Assembly (NCBI RefSeq): GCF_016097555.1
Contig: NC_054706.1
Span: 27,920,282-27,984,281 of the forward strand
Reading direction: 5' to 3'
Length of the DNA: 64,000 nucleotides
From: Gigantopelta aegis
Lineage: Eukaryota > Mollusca > Gastropoda > Neomphalida > Peltospiridae
In this document: in pieces, positions 1 through 13,300 of the stretch
Position numbering within the stretch: the stretch's first letter is position 1
Layout of the letters: every line of letters starts with the position of its first letter
Position numbers and translations under genes: made by a program
The notes under the pieces: model-generated
Databases searched by the model: none
Told to the model about the DNA's origin: nothing
What the model saw: the letters and a program-made list of their open reading frames with translations, nothing else

Positions 1-2004
1 TGGGGAATTGGGCTGCAAGGAAAACAAAATAATGTCTAAACAAATTTATTTATTCTTTACACTCTGAACCTTTTGAAAAGGTACATATTACATTCTGCAA
101 ACTCAATCTTCAAGTTGGAAGAAATTCCAAAACAACAGCTTTAAAGGGACATTCCCGAGTTTGCTGCAATTTTAAAGATGTTATCGACTAACAGAGACTT
201 ACATATTACATATCAAATGTATTTTTCTACATAACATATTAGTGGCTGTATATTAAAATTGTTTCTGATCATTCTAATATTTGTACTAGGTTAAAGTTCA
301 TTTTAGTTCCTAAAATATGTTTTTTAGTACGTACGAAATTATTTGAAGACTAACTCCAGTTTGGGCTTCTTACAAATATTAAGACGACCAGAAACACATT
401 GAATATATAGACACTGATATTCTAAACGAGAAAATATATTTAATATGCAAGTTTAATCGTAGAAATATTTTATTAGTCGGAAACATCTTACAATGCAGCA
501 AACTCAGGAATGTCCCTTTAATTCCAAAACAACAGCCTTAAGACTGACTTAGAAAGATACCAAAACCGTTATAAACGTCCGTGTGTCCAAATACTAGGCT
601 AATTTAAGACACCTTCCTTTGGATCATTCGTTACCTGCTAATGCTGTGCTAAATAGCAAAACACTAGACACATAAGGTACCACTAGCTGGCATAGCCATG
701 TACACTCTATATTTCAGACAAATAAGATTATTATAAAGGCATTAGATGTTACACCACGTACACGAAAACAGTTTGGAAAAAAATGTGAATTTTTTTTTAT
801 TTAAAACATATCTAACGTATTATCAAAACAAACTCTATAATCAGAAGAAAAAAAATATACATGTATTAGGGACATCTAAAACCATATAGTTTAACTCCAT
901 AGGCCCATTTAACTAAAATAACAAATGACAATTTTAGAAGAGCAATAACAAAACTTCACATATGTGCACACATATTAGAAATTGAAAAAGACAGATAGCC
1001 TAGAGGAAATAAAAAGGGAGGATAAATTGTGAAATATATGTAATTATGGGGTAGAAAGTGAATTACATTGTTATAACTAAAACCCATTTTTCATTCGCGC
1101 ATTAAACTTATTGTAATCGTTGTTAGCCTCCATTTATGGTTGTTTTTGTAAATAATTTCAGTTTGGTTTGACAGTTATTTGATCAAATTACGATTTATAT
1201 CAATATTTCGATGGTACACAATAGGCCTACGTGGCACAGCTTATTTATACTGCTCATAAATATGAATAAACTTATTTTATTTTATTTGTTTTGATAGTTT
1301 AAAAACAAACACTCGTGGCTATTGACAAACAGTTGTGTCTCTTGGGCTGGGATTCCACCGTTTTTAACAGTCAATCATGATAAGAAATTTTTTTACAGGC
1401 GTTTGAGCGTGAATTTTAGCAGGGAAGGGGAGGGGAGGGGGTGGGGTCAAGTCTGTGGCGAGCAAAGTTTATATGAAGGTTGAGTCGTGCTCCCCCCCCC
1501 CCCCCAAATTTTTTTTTTTAAAAAGAAGAAAATTTGCATGAACAGGAGGTTTTTTTTACCCCCAACCCCACCCCTGCAAAGGCGCCTATTCAGTCTACAT
1601 TTTCCATGGACACCTATATCAATAGCCCAATATTACACTGTAAAAATTGCTTTATCGACAGGGAGGTTCGTTCTAACCACGGGACCCCCCCCCCCCCCCC
1701 CCCCACACACACACACAGCCTACGTCCCTGCGCATAATCACTTCCTACGCCCCCTGATACTAGTAACCGAATGCTCTCAGTTGAACATACTTGAACTTCA
1801 CAGCACACCAGCAGGGTCATTTATCAAGCAGTGGGTTAACGCCGGTGCACACCAGAAAGGTCAGTTACATCTATTAAGTGATCGGTTTAAAGCGGCACAA
1901 ACGCCGTCCGACAAGAGCGGAGAGCTTCGGGTTTCGGTATCTGCTGATCAATACCACAAACAGCTGATCCCCGTAACCCGAGGACGTCGCAACTCGTTGG
2001 AATA
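1..2004. other. Upstream intergenic region and probable ABAT promoter/5' UTR
   Basis: The region holds one MITE (140-519), AT-rich unique sequence to about 1380, then C/A-rich low-complexity blocks (poly-C near 1494 and 1685). Nothing between 540 and 1380 could be identified. The last 250 bases are GC-richer and probably include the ABAT start region; no TATA box is obvious. Confidence 0.4.
140..519. mobile_element. MITE with ~45 bp inverted ends, TTAAAGGGAC type
   Basis: The left end begins TTAAAGGGACATTCC and reads on to GTTTGCTGCAATTT. The right end is its inverse (GCAGCAAACTCAGGAATG, then TCCCTTTAA). A 17-bp direct repeat, AATTCCAAAACAACAGC, flanks it at 123-139 and 520-536. There is no coding capacity, so it is a non-autonomous DNA element. 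Confidence 0.8.
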
Positions 2005-2062
2005 ATGGCGACTATGAGACATCTTCGGCGAGTGGTGACGGCTACGCCTTCGTTGAAATCCG
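2005..2062 (+). CDS. ABAT: ABAT exon 1 (start, transit peptide)
   Basis: The exon encodes [19 protein letters not shown], which is basic and hydroxylated as in a mitochondrial presequence. The ATG at 2005 was chosen because it starts this presequence and reads phase 1 into a GTAAGA donor. A second in-frame ATG lies three codons later. The first ATG is the simplest choice. Confidence 0.85.
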
Positions 2063-5000
2063 GTAAGATATCTTTAGTTTATTATGACGCAATTTTCAGG
2101 CAAACACGAATGTTCCTTTTATATTTAATCCACAGCTGTTCGGTGTATTCTGTGGTGCATATTATGATGTTGCGGCAGTAACGGTGTTATACCTATACAT
2201 TTGTGGTGCTCGCACTGACGCTGTTGAGAATCACATAAGAATGTGGGAACAAGGGATTGACACTGATGGGTGAACTCGGGGGGTATTGACGGATTCAGGG
2301 GGGTCACTGGGTTTCTTTATTTCAAAATTTAGAATTTACTAATTCCCTCCCCTAACTTACAAAATCATGAATCAGCCACTACTGAGCCGTACCGAGTAAT
2401 CTGGCATGGGGCGGGGCGGGACGTAACCCAGTGGCAAAGCGCTTGTGGTAAAGGCTGTGGTATGTGCTATCCTGTCTGTGGGATGGTTAATATAAAAGAT
2501 CCCTTGCTACCAATGGAAAAGTATAGGGGTTTTCTCTCTAAGACTATGTCAAAATTACCAAATGTTTGACATCCAATAGCTGATGATTAAAAACATCAAT
2601 GTGCTCTAGTGGTGTCGTTAAACAAAGCAAACTCAAACAGGGATCAGGACCAAGTCGTCTGAGTACCCCCATCAACCCCCCACCAAAAAACCCCACTACA
2701 CACACAGAAACAAAAACACAAACACCCCCCCCCCCCCCCCATAAAAAACAAAACAATACAAATCCAAACAAAACAACACAAAACAAAAAAAAAAACAAGT
2801 AAAACAAAACAGACAAAACATGTTGCTGCCTCGTCGATTTTTGTCGATTCGTAGTGTGGTCTTTATATACATGTGTATATAATACATACCACCAGTGCCA
2901 GATTTATAAGGGGGCAATTGCCCCGGGCTTCCCTGCCAGAGGTCTCCCCCCCCCCCCCCCCCACTCGACTAAGGACTTCCTTTGTAAAAAAAAAAAAAAA
3001 GGTAATAATTATAAAATTAGTTCATTTTTTTATTTGTCATTTAATTTAATTTCTATGTTGAGGGGCCCCCGAACCTGAAGTGCCCCGGGCCCCCCAATGT
3101 CTAATCTGGCCCTGCATACCACGGTCTTTAACAGTTATGAAGACAATCGAGGCATCGATTCAATGGCTCTCGCGTGCATGCCAGAGGTTCTACCACAAAC
3201 ATATTCACGAATAGATCAGTCAAATGATAGTGACGGACGAACTGGTAGCTGAAAACAAAACATATCTGTGACACTGTTGCTTATTATGGCCAGACATATA
3301 ATAGCTTATCATTTTCTCTGATTGTCACTCAACCATATAAAACAGAAACGATTTGCACACAATTAAACTGTCATAATTTGAAATGTCAGATGGCTAAAGT
3401 TGAGAAAATGTCAACTGTGGTAAATGATATTCTGGCTACAGAGCACATTAGCTGAGTCTTATTAGGATGGATGGAATTGTTTAACGTGCACATTCAGAGC
3501 AAGCTGTTGTAGCGCACGCCTGTTCTGGGCACAGGTGCCGGCCTCGGCTCCACGAAGCGATCTTAGCTTAGGCTTATTTTTGATTATTATAGCCTTTTTT
3601 GATAACTGAAACCATACTTTACTCAGATTTTATGGTTTAGATTATCAATTTTTGAAGTGTTTTTGGTCTTCCTGGTGTTTTTAATATCACAAAATGCAGT
3701 GTTTATCATATTTTTAAAAACGCACGTGCGTCTGAGAAGTAACAGTTATGGAGTCGAGTTTTAGTCTATTATTAGAGGATATTTCACCATTTCAAAGTCA
3801 CAGACTCGTGTTTCACTCAATTGTAACTTTATCCAAATGTGTTATAGGTTTGTAGATTAAATAAACTTAGTGATAATTTTCACGGGTTGAAACTAGGGTT
3901 TGTCCCTTTAAGCAGTTTTTTTTTTTTCACTTTAGACTAATTCTTTAAAGGTAAGAACAAATACGTTGTATTGTTCTAAGGTTGTTTTGTTGCTGTTTGT
4001 TTTTGTTTTTAAAATTATTATTATTACTTCAGGTGCGTCAAGCGCCTGCTTGGGATCAATAGAGTTGCGATAACAGTTATGAAATACACAATCCATTGTC
4101 ACAGAACCTGTTAATTGCAATTATTCCAACAACGCAGACGATGAATCATGTAAATAATGGTTATTTCAAGAATCCTGATGGGCCCCATTCCACGAAGCGA
4201 TCTTAGCCCTAAGATCACCGTAAGTGCATAACTACTGTATGCACTTGGGGTGATCTTAGCTCTAAGATTGCTTCGTGGAATAGGGCTCTGGCCTTGGTTT
4301 GTTGATTTATTAACTCGTGTGATTTCCTGTCTTTGTGTTATAGCGAACTATGGGACCGCGGTGCAGACCAACCCGGCGGAACCGCCCGGACCAAACATGA
4401 AGACTGACTGTCCTGGGCCAGAGTCACTGAAACTTCTAAAGGAACTGGATGCTATTCAGGTATAGCTGTTAGCTCTAATATGCCTTGTCGTGGTCAAAAA
4501 AAACAATAAAAAACATACAAAAACCACACACACACACACACACACACACACAACCGCCCCCCCTCCCAAAACCCCCCCAAAACAAAACAACAAAAAACAA
4601 ACCCCAAAACCCCCCTCGAAACAACATCCACAGCCCCTCCCCCTGATCCGTCGTGCCTGACAAACATCGGGATTAACAACTTAAACACGTCGTTGTAAGT
4701 AATATGTAAGTTAACAGTAAAAAGGTTTCATGAGCCAAAAATATTTTACACTGCCTAATTACAAAGGCCAGTCTATTTAGAGGTTAGCGTTCAAAGTCAA
4801 ATATTTAAGTATCGTGTCACGTATTGTATATGTAGCGACGCATGTATCAGGATACAGTTTTTTATTTCTTTATTATATGTGATTTAAATTAAAATAACTT
4901 TATTTTTATTCGAATATTAATTTCAGTATGAGGTTTTATTGACTAAAGCAAGCAGCTTGATACTGGCCTTCTGAAAAACAAATTAATTTATAAAAAAAAA

Positions 5001-7300
5001 AAAAAAAAAAAGCTCATAAAGCAAACCAAAAATAAATAAAATAATAATAATAATAATAATAAAAAATAAAAGAGGACAAAAAAGGGGGGAAAACCTCACG
5101 GAGTATTATATTTAAGGCCGCTATCGATCGATGGCCACATTAATGCCGGTATGATGATATCAAACATCGATTTGTCGCACTAATGTGTTAAACACCGCGG
5201 TCTTGGCAGCTTGGTTCTGCATTTAGTACGACGAAAAAACGTAACGTGACACGTTAAAGGTGCGTTAACACCATGCCATTTGTTGTTACTATTTTAAAAT
5301 AAGAAAGAAAAGGAATATTTGTTTCTTTTTTAACCAAGACATTTAAACTACGGCCATAAATCCGCCACCTGTCATTACACATGTTACCCCTGTTTTTATA
5401 TGTCCGTCGTTTACGGAGCACATCTTTCTTATCAATTCATATAGGATCATCAAACCTTGCAATCAAGTACAGCTTGGGATGGCGGTGTGTTGCGTACTAT
5501 AACTAGGTCACCGCGACCTACCTTTGACGGACGTTACATGTACCTCACGGGTAGTGTTTAATAGGATTGGGAGGTAGGGGTGACGGACGAGCAAACACGT
5601 ACTGCCTTTCCATGTCTTGTCACACTATTCTGTACCTGGGGGCGGGACGTAGCCCAATGGTAAAGCGCTCGCTCAATGCGCGGTCGGTGTGGGATCGAAC
5701 CCCGTCGATGAGCCCATTGGGCTATTTCTCGTTCCAGCCACGACTGGTATATCAAAGGCCGTGGTATGTGCTATCCTGTTTATGGATGGTGCATATAAAA
5801 TCCTTGCTGCTAATCGAAAAGAGTAACCCATGAAGTGACAGCAGCGGGTTTCCTCTCTCAATATCTGTGTGATCCTTAACCATATGTCTAACGCCATATA
5901 ACCGTAAATAAAATGTACTGAGTGCGTCGTTATATAAAACATTTCCTTCTCTATTCTTGTGTTGCTCTAAGATACGTTTTGGTGGAAATTATCTGTACTA
6001 TGTAATTTGATTGGCCGAAACATGCAATTAGCCGTACATGTAATTATTTTGACTACCCAACAACGTGTAATTTCACGTCTGTGGAAGAGAACGGTAAAGA
6101 GGGATGGGGATCATACGTGGTTGATCTAAAGGCTGTAATTTTTTTTTTTTAATTAACACTTATTTCTATGTTGGCGTGTGTGTGGTTTTGTGGTGCTCTC
6201 AGGTGCATTTTGGAATATTTCTGTGACTGTTGCACATAATATACTCCTTTTGTAATGTGAGCTCCGACAGCCATGAACATGGAACGGAAAATACATACAA
6301 TTTTGGCAGGATTACAGCTCAGTCTTACATTTAATAAGCCTTACTCTCTGAAGCGGCCAGACTAAGCTGAATGGAGAAGCAGATAAATGCATTAGCGTAA
6401 TCAGAAAGGCAGAGAAACAGAGACCATTCTCCTTTCCAATGCAAACACGACTTCATATGGTTATAGTTTGTTTAGGTCCCGTATACTCCCCTGAAACAAG
6501 TTCAAGGAGAGTAACGTTTTTAGCAACCCTTAGTGTGTGAATTTATATAGGAAGGAAATGTTTTATTTAACGACGCACTCAACACATTTTATTTACGGTT
6601 ATATGGTGTCAGACATGGTTAAGGACCACACAGATATTGAAAGAGGAAACCCGCTGTCGCCACGTCATGGGCTACTCTTTTCGATTGGCAGCAAGGGATC
6701 GTTTATATGCACCATCCCATAGATAGGATAGCACATACCACGGCCTTTGATGTACCAGTCGTGGTGCACTGGCTGAATTTATATAATATCAATATCGTAA
6801 CATCTTAAAGGGACGGGCACTAGATTTTAAACACTAAGGCACATTTCCCCACTATTAAAACCGTTTGTGATCATTGAAATCAAACATTACTTATATGTTA
6901 TTGTTTATATTATTCATTTCTGTACAACCGATGTGTTTCTAGTCATCCTGGTGTTTCTAATACCACAAAATGCATTTTTCATATTTTTAACGCACGTGTG
7001 TCTGAAAAGTAATGGTTAACTGTTATGGAGTCGAGTTTTAGTCTAACAGACTTGTTTCATTCTGTTGTAACGTTATCCAAAGGTGTTACAGGTTTGTAAA
7101 CTAATCAAACTTAGTGCCCATGTCCACGGGTTGAAACTAGGGTCTGCGACTTTAAATGGCTCTTCATAATCTAAGTTAGAGCAGCAATTAATCATTCCCC
7201 TCAGTTGTTTTCATGTTGAAGGAAAGAAGGAAATGTTTTATTTAACGACGCATCTAACACATTTTATTTACAGTTATATGGCGTCAGGCATATGATTAAG

Positions 7301-7393
<93 letters not shown>

Positions 7394-10300
7394 GAGGGAG
7401 GGAGGGAGGGAGGGAGGAAAGCCGCTGTCGCCATTTCATGGGTTACTCTTTTCGATTAGCAGCAAGGGATCTTTTATATGCACCATCCCACAGACAGGAT
7501 AGTACATACCACGTCTTTTGTTACACCAGTCGTGGAGCACTGGCTGGAACGAGAAATAGCCATGAGGGGCCACCGATGGGTTCGATCCTAAACTGACCGC
7601 GCACCAAGCGAGCGCTTTACCACTGGACTACGTCTCCCCCTCCCCGTTTTCATGTCGAGGTCTGCTACTATTCTATTTCGTGGTCTATGTCTTAACATTG
7701 CGAGGTAGCTTGCAATCTTTCAATAAACCGGAGAAGTATACAAACGGGAGCTTCGGCTCCTAATAAGGCTACCCAAGCTGGATTGGTCAAAGGGTAGAGG
7801 CTGGACTAATATGGATCAGTGTCACTGTTAAAAGATGGACTAACAGGCTCAATCTACTTGTAGGAAGGCACCTAACCGCAGCTCAACGCACATTCGCTCA
7901 TGAGCGTTTGAAGAAGAAGAATAAGAAGAAGAAGAAGAAGAAGAGAAAGAAGAAGAAGAAGAAAAAGAAGAAGAAAACCACAAGAACGTACGACTATTTT
8001 GTGTCTAACATACATTTTGACACCACTTCTACTATTGAAAAGCAGTAAGGGGTTATTTTTAATGCAATTTATCGTATGAAGGACAATACACACCACGACT
8101 TTTAATGTACGAGACCGTAGGTCACTGGTTGTAACAGAGGGGAAATCTGAGTCATTGGACCCATTGGGCTGTTGTTCGTTCCAGCCAGTCCTCCGTAGCC
8201 GGTATAACAAAGGCCATGATATGTACTGTCCTGTCTGTTGGATGGTGAGTATAAAAGATTCATTGCTACTAATCGAAAAGAGTAGCCCAAAGCATAGCGG
8301 CAGCGGGTTTCCTCTTTTGTTGGATGGTGAGCATAAAAGATCCATTGCTACTAATCGAAAAGAGTAGCCCAAAGCATAGCGGCAGCGGGTTTCCTCTTTT
8401 ATTACATTTGTATCTGTGTGGTCTTTAACCATATGTGCAATGCCATGTTGAGTGCGTCATTAAAGTAAAACATTTCTTACTACCACTGATCTATATTCCA
8501 CAGGCCCGAAAGAACGATATATGAAGTTGGGGGTGCACAATCCCTAGTGGTGGAGGGGAGGGGGGGGGGGGGGGCGCACAATCTGTTATTTATATAGTAG
8601 AACAAAAAACCGGACATTTTCGTCCTCAAGCAAGGTGGGGGGAGGCCTCCCACCGCCCTGTTCCACCTCTGTTGGAGAGATAGGGACTGGAAAGTGGATT
8701 ATAATGACGAAAGAAGTCGAAAAAAAAAAAGAGCTCTCATGACGGAAATCAGTAAGGAACTGAAAGAAAAGACGGATCACGAATGCCAAATTGATTTTTA
8801 GGTCACCACAGCTTTCGATGACTGCAAATCAATTTTCCTCTTACACGACAGCGTGCATCTAATTCCGGCGAGGACAAAGATGATGGGATTTGACCATATT
8901 ACACTTTCTTTCATTATTGACAGAGGCAATGCGCACAACTGGAACGGCATTATTGAACCGATAGAGCTTTACTTCTTAGCCTCGTATTACATAAAGTAAA
9001 ATAAGTCCATATAATATAAATCAATATTTAACGCCACTCCAACATGAACATCACATGCCTAAAATCTGGCAAATAATTAATACAAGGCAAGGCCATTTGG
9101 TCTAGATCGATGGAGATGTTTTGAAAGTAGTATGGCCAGGAGGAAGGACAACTAGACAAACGTCAACAAATGTCTAATAAAACACAACAGCGCCAATTCA
9201 AAATACCTGTAGTATGGACAGTTTGTAATAAAACACAACAGCACCAATTTCAAATTAAAACACAACAGCACCAATTCAAAATACTGTAGGTATGGACAGT
9301 TTGTATTAAAACACAACAGCACCAATTCAAAATACCTGTAGTATGGACAGTTTGTATTAAAACACAACAGCACCAATTCAAAATACCTGTAGTATGGACA
9401 GTTTGTATTAAAACACAACAGCACCAATTCAAAATACCTGTAGTATGGACAGTTTGTATTAAAACACAACAGCTGGACAGTTTCAGTATGGACAGTTGTA
9501 TTAAAACACAACAGCACCAATTCAAAATACCTGTAGTATGGACAGTTTGTATTAAAACAGCTTTCAGGAGTCGTTTTCGAGTATGATCACCAATTATTAA
9601 CATGCAACATAAGGCACGGCCGGTTTGGCCTTAAGACTGTTTAATTTCCAGTGCACTGGAGCATATGACTAGGGTAATGCAACAATTTGCCGCATGGCCG
9701 CCATTAAATTCGAGTCCTGCATCCATGGCCACAACTGATGAGTGCGTCGTTAAATAAAACATTTCCTTCCTTCCATGGCCACAGACGCACAGCTTGAGTG
9801 GATGTAAAAAAACGGCTTCTCGGGGGAAATGCTGTTTGTTTAACAACCCAATCTCAGGTATTGAATATACTTAACGTATAGAAAGTATGACACTTGTTCT
9901 AAAGAATAACAGAAAGAAAGAAATGTTTTATTTAACGACGCACTCAACACATTTTATTTACGGTTATATGGCGTCAGACATATGGTTAAGGACCACACAG
10001 ATTTTGAGAGGAAACCCGCTGTCGCCACTACATGGGCTACTCTTTCCGATTAGCAGCAAGGGATCTTTTATTTGCCCTTCCCACAGGCAGGATAGCACAA
10101 ACCATGGCCTTTGTTGAACCAGTCATGGATCACTGGTCGGTGCAAGTGGTTTACACCTACCCAATGAGCCTTGCGGAGCACTCACTCAGGGTTTGGAGTC
10201 GGTATCTGGATTAAAAATCCCATGCCTCGACTGGGACCCGAACCCAGCCTGTTGACCGATGGCCTAACCACGACGCCACCGAGGCCGGTAAAAGTAGCGA

Positions 10301-13300
10301 TGAATGGGATTCTGATGTGGAATACACAAGTGACGGTGAGGATCATAGTTCTGATGACGAAAATATGGAAGAAATAAAATAATAATAATAATAAAGAAAG
10401 AAGATAAACATTTCACAAAAGCCGACAAGCGGTTTCTTAACTGGAACATTAATTAGTGCTCCTATAAGAACAACAAATATAGAAAATTCTGTGAACACTT
10501 GAGCCTGATTTCGTACAATCTGTTGCAGGTCAGTGACCGACGCAGATTGATGCAGACCTATGAAATATTTATGGGAACAGTCGCAGACGTCTGCGTCGGA
10601 TCTGCAAATGATATTTTCTGGTTCGTGTACGTCAGTTTGTGCCTGTTGCCTATATGTTACAGATTGTATGGAAAGCAGACTTAAACGTCCAGTATAAGTA
10701 ATATACTACTCAACTGTTGCTTGGGGTATTTCTGAAAAATACCCCTATTGCAAGGAAACGGGAACCATTGATATTCATATGATATATTTTAATGTTCAAG
10801 AGATGTAAAATAAGCAACAGATAAGGGTATCATGGAAAACAATGCAGAAATTGTAAAATCAAATAATGTGTCAATATGAAACAGCCATGTCCATTGCCAA
10901 AAACACCATCATGCGTACATGTCAATGGATTAATCTGGACATGTCAGTATCATGTATGATGTCCACGAGACTCAATAACACTTTGACATCTTCTGCGCAT
11001 ACTACCGATCAGGTGGGTAATGCGTTGATCTGGAATACGACCCCATTCCTCCTGGAGCATCTGCTGCAGCTCATCCAGAGTCTGAGGTTGCAGTGGTCGT
11101 TCGGAGATGGCACGCTGAAGCATGTCCCAAACATTCTCTATCGGATTTAAGTCTGGAGAACGTGCAGGCCAATCAATACGATCAATTGATTCCGTATCCA
11201 GGTACTCATTAACTATACGAGCACGATGTGGACGTGCATTATCGTCCATAAGAAGAAAGCCAGGACCAACTGCACCACCAAATGGGCGAACAATCGGGTG
11301 GAGGATTTCATCTCTATATCTCTGAGCACTGAGAGTCCCATTTTGTATCACGTAGAGGTCAGTGCATCCCATCATGTTAATGCCGCCCCATACCATGACA
11401 GATCTGTCATGTTCCACTACAAGATGTGGTAAAAATCTCTCACCAAGCCGTCTATCAGTGTAATCCAGACAAAAACGAGATTCACCGGTAAACAGCACAG
11501 GGGCCCAATTGTGACGAGTCCATCTAACATGAACCCTTGCCCAGTTCAAACGCTGCTCAACATGATGCCATGTGAGTGGAACTCTAATAGCTTGTTGTCC
11601 AGAATGCAGACTTGCTTCATGAAGCCGACTACGGATAGTTTGTCTGGAAACACGAAGTCCAAATACATTTTGGAGGTGGTTTTGCAAATGAGTTGCATTC
11701 AAAGTGGGTCGACGACGCGCTTCTATGACAACATGGCGATCATCGCGGGGCGTCACTCTTGATCGACCTCCATCATGCCGTCGGTTTACTCTGCCAGTCA
11801 TTAGGTACCGATTCCATAATGTGGATATTGCGCTTTGTGGAAACGATACTACCGCACGCAGCGCCACTATATTTGGCGGCGGTAGACTCTTTAACTAGTA
11901 GAACGATAGTGGCGTGACGTCACTAAGGATAGGTTTAGCACTGAAACATACACAGTGACGTAACAAAATACCGTCCGTCTATATAGGTTTTAGCCATAGT
12001 CTGCTTTTATTTGTCAAGACATATTTTTCATATATCATTTTTGTTTTGGCAAAAAGAGATGATGCTCTTTGAAATTAAATAAAATTCTATAACAAAAAAT
12101 TGTATGATTTAAGGAGACTGGCAATCACAGGACTGTCATTTTGGCTTCGTATTCAATAAAATAAGAGGCGGAACGTAGCCCATTGGTACAGCGTTCGCTC
12201 GATGCGCGGTCGGTGTGGGATCGATCACAGTCGGTGGACCCATTGGGCTATTTCTCGTTCCAGCCAGTGCACCACGACTAGAATATCAAAGGTCGTGGTA
12301 TACATGTACTACTCTGTCTGTGGGATGGTGCATATAAAAGATCCCTTGCTGCTAATCAGAAAGAGTAGCCCATGAAGTGGTGACAGCGGGTTTCCTCTCT
12401 CAATAGCTGTGTGATCCTTAACCATATGTCTGACGCCATATAACCGTAAATAAAATGTGTTGAGTGCGTCGTTAAATAAAACATGTTTTTCTTTCTTTCA
12501 ATAAAATATCACATATCTTAGTGTATTTTGTTTGACTAGTTCGTCACGTTTGACAGACAGGTCATTTAATGACATTAGTATTAATTTATACCCTCCCCTA
12601 TCCTTCACCCCGAACCCAGCCTTACCCACACTAGTATAAATTTATGGAACATAATGTTATTTGTACTGTTTGTGTTTTTAAGAACATCGTTGATCACTCC
12701 AATGAAGCAGATTTTAAAACAGAAGTGCTCAAACAATTTATGGTGGACTTTTTATGAATGTTTATTTTTCAAGCTCGGGCTGTGAAAAAGTTTCACCGGT
12801 GACAGAACATTTGTATTATCTCATATTGATTTACTCACTCAGCATTACTATCGGTGCAAAAATTATAAAGATTTCACGACCTTTAGATCATGTGTACAAT
12901 AGTCGGTAAATGTTTCAAAAAGTCACTTTTCCCCTTAGTTCCAATGTATTTAAAACTCCGTTTTAGCTGTGAAAATATGTACCTGTGTCTGCTGGATGTC
13001 ATTTTAAGCAACACAACTAATGTTCTCTTTGTTGCATTACAGAAAAGTTACAAATTAAATATAGTTAATGGATATAAAACATGATTAATTCGACTACACA
13101 CGCAGAAAAGGAAACGTCATAGTGATTCATTCATATACCTATTCACTTTATTTCCCGTGGATCAAAAGTTTGTTCTGTGACCTATGATTTTTATTTTTGA
13201 CATTCCAGTAATATAAGGATATCTTTATAATATGTGAAATTTTCAAGAAGGTGTAATGACTTTTTAATGTTGACCGAATAGTATCATGTCCCCTTAAGGA

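Larger units (their letters stand above)
2063..4343. other. ABAT intron 1
   Basis: The intron contains a SINE (2408-2633), poly-C/A-rich low complexity (2660-2815), a MITE (2893-3114), a remnant of a TTTAA-ended MITE (about 3600-3915, ending GAAACTAGGGTTTGTCCC) and a hairpin MITE (4180-4288). The segment 3115-3480 has nothing recognisable. Confidence 0.5.

Noticed and set aside
1487-2005. A 172-codon + frame with poly-Pro and poly-Lys upstream of ABAT
   Set aside because: It arises from C- and A-runs before the real start. It ends at the bases just before the ATG at 2005 and has no homology.
2544-2917. Minus frames rich in Phe/Cys/Val/Gly
   Set aside because: They are the complement of an A/C-rich low-complexity intron segment.
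7720-7980. Firm LINE call
   Set aside because: Only a non-coding tail with GAA repeats is visible, so it is kept as a low-confidence repeat.
9152-9603. Minus-strand frames of about 120 codons rich in [14 protein letters not shown]
   Set aside because: They are translations of a 51-bp tandem repeat; unit length, not selection, keeps them open.
9887-10214. Recurring frames containing [19 protein letters not shown]
   Set aside because: They are translations of the common SINE tail and body in many copies; no gene.
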